A stretch of 64,000 nt of DNA from Hemileia vastatrix (lineage: Eukaryota > Basidiomycota > Pucciniomycetes > Pucciniales > Zaghouaniaceae): positions 36,350,203-36,414,202 of the forward strand of contig JASXTE010000005.1 of NCBI GenBank assembly GCA_030280995.1, in the 5' to 3' direction. A model generated the notes under the pieces. The model did not search any database. It was not told where the DNA came from and saw only the letters and a list, made by a program, of their open reading frames with translations. This document shows, piece by piece, positions 56,980-64,000 of this stretch (positions are counted from its first letter, which is position 1; every line of letters begins with the position of its first letter). The position numbers and the translations under genes were made by a program.

Positions 56980-58243
56980 ATTGAAAAGGGTGGTGAAGAG
57001 AATTGTTGGAGAGTACTAGGCATAATGGCAGAGCATATTCTGGTGGAAAGAATGTTTTGGGAATAAAGGGCAGGGAGAGCTGGTTCAGGTTCAGAATATT
57101 CTTCTTCATAAAGATCATTCCACTCATTGTTCAAATTAGCTAGGATATTATGGAGCATAACACAAGTTATAATCTAATTATTTGCTCTTTTGATATCCAA
57201 TTTTTTTTGAAATTGGATTCTGAGATGCTGCAGACTAGAAACTCTTCCCTTGAAAAAACAAATAGCATGTTCAATCTGTACTCTTGATTGTTCCAGGTGA
57301 TAATTAAAGGTGGTTTTGGGGTCATTTTCTAAAGTCTCACCATGGAAAGAAGGTATGATGTACTTTCCACTTACATATGCTGAGTCTGCAAGGAGGTACT
57401 TAAATTCATCAAAGTATAGGTCAGGAGTTTGAGAAATCCTCATTCTTTGGAAGATGGAAGAGTCATGACATGATCCAGGGCAGACACTGTGAAAAGAAAT
57501 AATTTTTTTATTGAAATTGCATACAAGATGAATGTCAATAGAGCATATAGAAAGAAGATAAAAAGTCAGTTTATGAAAGATGTGAAATTGGAGAACATTT
57601 TAAAGAAACCTTTTTTGAAATCAAAATAATTGTTGCCATCATGAGCAGGCTTTTGACTCAAAGGTATAGTTGTACCATCAATAAATCCTACACAGTCAGG
57701 GAAACCTTCAGCTTGTATTACTTGAGAGGATTTAGGTTGCTGTTGTGGATCTGGCCAAGCATGTGTTTGAGACTTGAGGGAAAAGATGGAAATCATAAAG
57801 CGCTTGGTGTATAATATCACCGTCCCATATCCTATGGTAAAGAGATTTTCCAATTGTCTTACAGAAGCACCATTTAAATTTGAGCCAAAGAAATGTAGTG
57901 CAACAACAAGTTGAATAGCATTATCACGCTGTTTATTTTGATAATTGTTATGAAAGATAGGATGTTTGGAGATGAGTTGATAAAGTTTGAGGAAAGAATG
58001 GGGAGAAGTTCAAAATATTTGATTGAAGTTTAGTTGAGGAATGTTGAGAATGGATTGGAGATCATATCTGGTATCATGATGAAGATTTGGCCCCCTTGAG
58101 CTTATGTAACACTTTTTGGAAAGAAAAGTCATATAGGCTAAAGAATTTTCCAAATCAGAGTCTGTTTTATAGTAAAGAACTAAAAGTAAAGCAATAGCAT
58201 TCATAGTTGAGTTAATTAGCTGCCTAGTAGAGAGGTGTTTCAT
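56980..58243 (-). pseudogene. PIF/Harbinger transposase, copy 2
   Basis: Homologous throughout to the transposase at 4189-5448, starting MKHLSTRQLINSTMNAIA. DDE residues remain (GFIDGTTIPL, LLADSAYVSGKYI, RVQIEHAI) but stops interrupt it, including one where copy 1 has Arg after NFTQLF (58010). The intron acceptor CTAG is changed to CTAT near 57545. Confidence 0.88.
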
Positions 58244-58623
58244 AGTTTTTGGTGGAAGGCTTATGTGATGAAGGAAGTGGGAATTCACTGCCAAATGTGC
58301 AGTTGGGGTGTGTAGATAGAAAAAAACTTTAAGTGTTTTCAACCAAAATTAAGTAGCATTGAGTGAAAAAAGACTTAAGGATGGAATCAACAATTATAAG
58401 TCATGTGAATTTCTTAAAAATCCATCATGGATGTGGTGAGTTTGGGATCAGGAATTAAGAATGGAGATTGTGGTATAAGAGGTGGGATAATGCATTATCA
58501 TGGATTCCTTATTCACTAGCCCTGGGGCTAGTGGATAAGAATCTTCCACAATTGTTAATGTCTGATCCCTGGAAAAAAAATTCCTGATCCCTAATTGCGG
58601 ATCAGTAAACCTTGATACCCTCT

Positions 58624-59170
58624 ATTAATTGCATCTGTTTGGCATTCCACATCTGGGTAGGCCACTTAGTTGAAAATTTGATTGAGTATTGGTTGAAAGG
58701 AAATTATGGTGTTACTAGGTGTTAATTTGGTTATCATGGATTTTTGGGTTGATTTGTGGCATTTTGGAATGGTTATATGGTAGTATTTTTATTGTGCTTT
58801 GATGGTTTTATGAATTTGGTAATGGTTTCACTGGATTTTGGCAAGGATTATCAAATTTTTGGGTATTTTCTAGGGCTTTCTCAGGTTTATTTTAGGAAAC
58901 TCATTATATATTTCCTGGATTTTCAAGCTGGATATTTGGAATTTGAGAAGGTTATTATTATCAATAAAGAACCCTGATATTTTCCTATATTTTATGTCTT
59001 GATGTTTTTTATTTATCATATTTTTCTGTTTTCTCAGTGTTTTAGTTGACTTGTTGTTTTTCAGTCTTTTTTTGTGTGGAAGAAGTGTGCTCAAGGAATG
59101 GCCACTCTGCTCTGGTGCACTCTGGTGAAAAAGCAAAGTGTGGTGAAAAAACTTTGTCACTGTGGCTAAA
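58624..59170. other. Flank of Harbinger copy 2, no gene seen
   Basis: T-rich unique-looking sequence leading into the minisatellite. Frames here are short and unconvincing. It may be the start of the diverged LTR that ends at 60334. Confidence 0.35.
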
Positions 59171-59430
59171 TTTGGTCATTGTGGCAAAGTTTGGTCACTG
59201 TGAAGAAGTGTGCTCACTGTACCCAAGTTTGGTCACTGTACCCAAGTTTGGTCACTGTACCCAATTTTGGTCACTGTACCCAAGTTTGGTCACTGTACCC
59301 AAGTTTGGTCACTGTACCCAAGTTTGGTCACTGTACCCAAGTTTGGTCACTGTACCCAAGTTTGGTCACTATACCCAAGTTTGGTCACTGTACCCAAGTT
59401 TGGTCACTGTGCCAAAGTTTGGTCATGATG
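59171..59430. repeat. 19-bp minisatellite
   Basis: About a dozen copies of CACTGTACCCAAGTTTGGT, nearly perfect in 59215-59410. Because 19 is not a multiple of three, all three forward frames read through as one 19-residue peptide repeat; this explains the overlapping open frames and is not evidence of a gene. Looser relatives (GCTCATTGTGGCAAAA, AGCCCAATCTGGAAAAATT) continue to 59570. Confidence 0.9.
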
Positions 59431-59639
59431 GCAAAATTATCTCACTGTTGCAAATTTAGCTCAATCTGGAAAATTTAGCCCAATCTGGAAAAATTAGCCC
59501 AATCTGGAAAAATTAGCTCATTGTGGCAAAAAGAGCTCATTGTGGCAAAATTTTCACACAATTGGGAAGTCTGGTCATTGGTTTTAAATTTGGATATTGT
59601 GGCAAAATTTAGTTAGAAAGTTATTATGCTTACTAGATT

Positions 59640-60334
59640 GATAGTTTATTATAGATCATATGCATGTAGGGTATTTTTGGAAATTTTTGGAGCAGGAGAA
59701 TCAGGAGGGGAGGGAGAGAATATTACTCTACTACATGTTTTTGACTTTTTAGTTTTGATAATAAGGGTCTTTTTTATAATTTACAATATTTAACATAAAA
59801 AAACAATTATAATAACATACATCAACATATAGGGTACCATTGGATAGCTCTTATTCTGGGGGTCTCAATTTTTTTTCTTTTCTTATAAAGTTCATACAAT
59901 AAAAATATATTAAAGTACACTCTTTAGTTTTGGTGGAAAACTGGATAAAACTGGGGCAGTCCTTTAATAAGGCACCTTTGAACAGGTCATTCTAAGGGTA
60001 GTTTCCTGGAGTACTTTACTGTACTTGTCAGTCTCTGGGAAAGTGTTGTAGCTTGTTCTATAGATTTTCTGTGACTGGTATCAGTGTAATCTGGTACTAG
60101 GTATTTTTTTGGCTGGTGTAACCATTTGTTGCACTTAGATTTGTCTTTATTATAGGTTTCCAATGAATTTAAAGTCTAACTCTCAGAATTTCAACTCATC
60201 CAACTCTTCAAGAAGATCTTCAAGCTTAGTTAATTTAATCTTACATTTACTTAGAGGGATGGGGATTTCTTTTTGTTTTTCCAACTCCCTTGGATTCTGC
60301 TTGCAACAAGGTGACTGTAGGAGTCTACTCCACA
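59640..60334 (+). repeat. Diverged LTR related to Gypsy-1 (3' part)
   Basis: The end CAAGGTGACTGTAGGAGTCT...CCACA at 60309-60334 and blocks such as CATATAGGGTACCATTGGA (59827) match the Gypsy-1 LTR in the same order. The 5' border is unclear. No internal region follows, so it is probably a solo LTR of a sister family, with the minisatellite lying where Gypsy-1 has its 'gacaagctctg' repeats. Confidence 0.5.
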
Positions 60335-61078
60335 CCATGCGCAACTATCTGAGGCTTTGGTTTGTCAAATTATACTTTGGGAAACCCTATAAAAATAAGC
60401 TATAAAAAATATGTAAGTTTTAATTAAAGGCATGTGAAAATTTTTTGTGATCATTTGTAAAATATATTTCTGTGTAAAAACCTGTTGCATATATGCCTTA
60501 TGCAAGTCACTGCATGCCATGCAATGGGTTTCAGTAACTTGCATGTTTCTATATGCGTAACTGTAAGCAAATTTTCATCCAAGTGGCAAATTTTCTACTT
60601 CTCTCCTTCTACTTACAAAAGACAGGTTATTATAAATAGCTTTCCATCTGTTTCACTCAAGATTTTTTTATTTTGCTTTGTCCCTTATCCTTGTTTCTTA
60701 AGAAAAAATTTTAATTTCACTTTAAATATAATTTCAACTTTTAGGGAATCCATATTTCTCAATCATTAGATTTGCCACCAAAGTGACTTGTTTGCAGATT
60801 ACTAACTTGGATTGTTGGTATTTTACTCTCCTTTTTAATCTCTTTAAAAGATAAAAAAAAGAACTGATGATTGTTTTTCACTCTAGGCAGCTTGATCTCT
60901 AACTTGTCATAGTGTAATCAAAAAGCTAATTTTTGGTTACAATACAAAATTTATATTGGTTCCTCTTTCTCTTTTTATTGTTTTCTTTCAATAAAAATGA
61001 TACTTATTTTTCTACAATAATCTATTCCTAAAAATTAAAATTAACAGATTAGTTGTCCATTTATTGATCAATCAACTC
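60335..61078. other. No gene seen
   Basis: AT-rich. Contains a small inverted pair TGCAAGT/ACTTGCA around GCATGCCATGC (60500-60543). The 94-codon open frame at 60485 has no recognisable features. Confidence 0.35.
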
Positions 61079-61889
61079 TGTCACCGGACAACCTACGCAC
61101 AAGGTTGAGGGTGTTCCTGGAAGTGAGATGAGGAGAGTAGTTTAGAAACTTCTTCAAAGCACAGAGGAAATGTTCAAGGAAGTGATTCAAAAATGACTCA
61201 AAGGAAGAACTACTGCTTTGAGATATGTTCAAGAAGAATTCTAATATAATTTAAAGGTAATATTAATATTCTTTAAAATCTCACAAAGGGTTGGAAACTC
61301 AATAATCAAAGATTTAGGATTTAGAAATGATTACTGAGAAAATAAGGAAAGATACAATAATAATGATTTAACCAGAAGCTTTACCACTATTAACTATATA
61401 TACGTTTTATAATTTAATTCTAAAGAATGTTGAACCAAAATCCAACCCCTTTTATATCTTTACTCCTCCTCGCATTGACCTCATACCCATCCATCATTCC
61501 GTTCACCACAGACCACTGAAATTACACCCGTTACACCTGGACCCTCCTCACTAACATCCTTTAACCCTTTAATCCTCCACTAACCATTCCGTCCATGCTC
61601 ACTACCCCTTTTTAATAACCCACAGATACTTTAATAAACCTTTTTAATGGACTATTACATTGACTGTTGCGCTGTGAGTCGCTTATTGAGGAAAAGACTA
61701 AGACACACTATTGAGAGATTGACTAATTTATATTTAGAGTTTAGACTAGCGCGATTGAATAGTGAGTACACAAAGGAAAGTTGCATTTGCTATGTAGAAT
61801 TGCTTTCTGCGCTTTGAGTATGGATTTAGACCTCTGTTTTATTGATTTAATGAGCTGATTTTGCCTCGAGTGTCAAGTGGCCCGTGACA
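61079..61889. mobile_element. Solo LTR of Gypsy-2
   Basis: 811 bp, TGTCACCGGACAACC...GTGACA, with AACTC directly outside both ends (61074-61078, 61890-61894). Body lost by LTR-LTR recombination. Confidence 0.92.
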
Positions 61890-61894
61890 AACTC

Positions 61895-62680
61895 CTACCA
61901 AAGGATTTTTTTTAAATTTCAAGTAAGTATATCTTTTTTTCACTATTTCATTTTTAAAATTTTTATTATTCTCAATCATTTATATTAAATAATAAAATAA
62001 AATAAAATATCATAGTATCCACATGTGTATGGGAACATTTTTTTTCTGCTTATCAATAATTTATTGTATTGGCCTCCTGTAATTCTATTAATGGTAGAGG
62101 TATATTTAATTCTTGTTTAAGGAAACTATACCTTTCAACATTATAAATTATGGATATCTGGCAGTTTGATATTTTATTGATATATGGAGAAAAATTAAAT
62201 AAAGCATAAACACATACTTATGGATTATTGCTGTATTTATCATAATAATTGGGCATTGGATTTAAGCTTCACATTTAATTGTTTATGTTTAGGGTATTGT
62301 TGAATCTTGTGTGCCCAATGCATACGGCAGAATACTATACTTGTAAGCAATAAAATAAAGCTTTAATTCTAAATACTTGATTATTATTTCAAATGCAGCT
62401 AATACTCATGTTTGCTACATGCATGTTGGATATGATTTTTATTTAATATTAAGAATAAAAATGATTATTTTTGGAGGCCTTATTTTTGACCATTGCATTC
62501 TTTTGCACTTTTTATTTATTTATTTTTGAATTAAATTAATTTTTTATCCACTAAACTACAAGATTCAGGCTTCACAAAGTTTTTTTATAAATAAAAATCA
62601 CCACCAAGAAAAAAGTCAAACAAAAATCATGCAAAAAACATCAAGAGTGCATTACTTATGGTTAAAAATTATGGTATTTA
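61895..62680. other. AT-rich, no feature seen
   Basis: No frame or repeat of note. It may include leader or introns of the Tet-like gene downstream. Confidence 0.35.
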
Positions 62681-62689
62681 GACAGATGG

Positions 62690-63609
62690 GAATGTGGAAA
62701 AATATTATTCTACAAGTTTTGTAAAAGATTTAGTTATTCCAGAACGGTATTTGATTTTGAATTCTACCTGTTATATTTTCCATCCAATTTACTCCTCAAT
62801 TCCAAGTGTTATAGTGAAAAAATTTTCTATTGAAGATCTCATTTGATTAAAAATGCTTGAAGAAACAATTCAGTTCATCAAAGACTTTTTGTATTGTGAA
62901 AATTGAGTTTTGCAAAATGAAGCTCATAAAAATGGTGGTGGATTTGGTAATATTTTTGTTTGTGGTTGGTGTTTATATAGGAAAAAGTCTCTATTAATTC
63001 ATAAGTATTGTATAGTTTTATTTATGAATAGTTTTAATCTTTTATTATCTTAATTACTTTTTTACATAAATATGCTTGTAAGCCCTTAGATTTGGTAGAG
63101 TATGATTGTTGCATGAAGCAAATAGATTTATTCTTTAAATTTTTTATCAAAATATATCTAATGTTAAGTATTGAGAAGCAGTAAAACTCTGTCAAAAGCT
63201 TAGTATTCCAGGGTTTGGAGAAAATTTTTATGATCAAGAAATGGAAAAATTTTCTGGAAATGTTACTTGGACAACAGGCTCAAATGGAAACAGGTTTTCA
63301 AATAGTACTCACTGTGACTCAGACAGTAGAAAGTATAAATTTGGACTTTTCATACCTAAAGACACTGAGAAAAATTCTCTTTATCAATCTTATGACTCAA
63401 ATCAATGACTTCAAAAAGGGGGAGAGCTTCATTTTCCTGAAATAGCTTGCAAAGTAGACATGGAGGCCACTAATGGCATCACAGAAACTCTATGGTCAGC
63501 AAACCTTAATCATTTCGCTTTGCGATGTTATGAAATTGGTGGATTCACTTGCCTTGGCTCTTCTATTCAAGTTAGTACAAGATTCTTCAATACATTCAAA
63601 AAACTCTAA
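62690..63609 (+). pseudogene. Tet-like 2OG-Fe(II) oxygenase, copy 3 (different subfamily)
   Basis: Fragments in order: GGGFGNIFVCGWCLYRKKSL (about 62930), VKSLVFQGL (63195), then an open stretch with the metal motif THCDSD (His 63310), FGLFIPK, GGELHFPEIACKVDMEATNG, ETLWSANLNHF (second His) and GSSIQVSTRFFNTF, ending at TAA 63607. A single TGA at 63406 breaks the last exon. The motif order matches copies 1 and 2, but the wording differs, so it is another lineage. The final His is followed by FALR rather than QTT. Upstream stops and lost splice sites mark it as decayed. Confidence 0.6.
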
Positions 63610-64000
63610 GAGTTTGAAATAGATATTTCTGAGTAATTAAATATAAATGAAGAGTTAGAAAGATGTAGTTTTCTTATCATTAAACTTTCTAAGTACAATG
63701 AAAAGACTGATTTAACAAAAAAAATAAAAATTTAGTGAATTACTATATATTTAATGTTACTAAAGATATTGAAAAATTAAATACATAAAAAGATTCTGAT
63801 ATACATGTTAATAAAAAAAGTAAAAGACAATTAAGTAGTGATTGGTTAAAATGTGATTGTATTATATGGGTATAGTTTTACTTTACTGGTAAAATGATAT
63901 ATTTACACACACGTCTATAAAAACTTTTTATGAAGCTGATGATTATGTATAATATAGCGAAAAATCTAAAACAATAAAAGTATCAAAAAAAATGGATGTA
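63610..64000. other. A-rich right edge
   Basis: No frame, repeat or RNA gene recognised. Confidence 0.4.

Larger units (their letters stand above)
28741..58623 (-). mobile_element. PIF/Harbinger-type transposon, copy 2 (split remnants)
   Basis: Same order as copy 1 in reverse: right terminal repeat AACCTTGATACCCTCT at 58608-58623 (two differences from copy 1) followed by ATT, hairpin near 58510-58543, transposase, fold-back, Tet-like gene, short-repeat tract. It is broken by Gypsy-2, a MITE and Gypsy-1, which make up most of this interval. The far terminal repeat and the Myb-like gene are not found. Confidence 0.75.

Noticed and set aside
59046..59478. Three overlapping open frames of 72-137 codons in one region
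   Set aside because: They are the same 19-residue peptide repeat in three frames, forced by a 19-bp minisatellite without stops. No start context or homology.

Overview
The window looks like a transposon-packed, AT-rich stretch of a basidiomycete genome, most likely a rust fungus (Pucciniales). The reasons are short GT-AG introns (about 57-75 nt), fungal LINE, Gypsy and Copia elements, a chromovirus gag of a kind I associate with rusts, Zn2Cys6-type clusters, and several Tet-like 2OG-Fe(II) oxygenase genes, a family expanded in rusts. The species cannot be named from sequence alone. Only one stretch (about 13.1-15.5 kb) looks like ordinary host DNA; it holds one intact two-exon gene of unknown function.

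Layout. 1-2.3 kb: a decayed Copia element on the minus strand. 3828-11994: a nearly intact 8.2-kb PIF/Harbinger-type DNA transposon (TSD ATT) with an intact DDE transposase, an intact three-exon Myb/SANT-like gene, a large fold-back, and a Tet-like oxygenase pseudogene as cargo. 15.6-26.7 kb: a Tad-like LINE split by a 4.6-kb CACTA-like element and a solo LTR; Helitron-like sequence flanks it. 27-29.6 kb: a Copia 5' remnant and a fold-back element made of hairpin modules. 30123-45643: a 15.5-kb Gypsy retrotransposon (Gypsy-1) with two 1.1-kb LTRs, PBS, polypurine tract and two extra genes on the antisense strand. 47493-55896: an 8.4-kb Gypsy chromovirus (Gypsy-2, coding on the minus strand) with two 810-bp LTRs and one antisense gene. 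The remaining pieces at 28.7-30.1, 45.6-47.5 and 55.9-58.6 kb are one second Harbinger copy on the minus strand, split by both Gypsy elements. 59-64 kb: a 19-bp minisatellite, a diverged LTR, a solo Gypsy-2 LTR and a third Tet-like pseudogene.

Three observations stand out. (1) Both Harbinger copies carry the same Tet-like oxygenase between the transposase and the far end, so it belongs to the element. (2) Two unrelated Gypsy lineages each carry an antisense gene between pol and the 3' LTR whose N-terminus has an identical Cys pattern, CX2CX6CX12CX2CX6C, matching a fungal binuclear zinc cluster. (3) Seven transposase-less CACTA-like elements of 250-4624 bp share termini in which a perfect palindrome sits just inside each end; all seven have clear 3-bp target duplications.

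The nesting gives a relative chronology: the LINE and both Harbinger copies came first, Gypsy-1, Gypsy-2 and their solo LTRs later, and CACTA-like MITEs entered both the Gypsy-1 body and Harbinger. Removing an insert with one target duplication rejoins the interrupted reading frame at three sites. All domain names come from motif recognition by eye; no database search was run.
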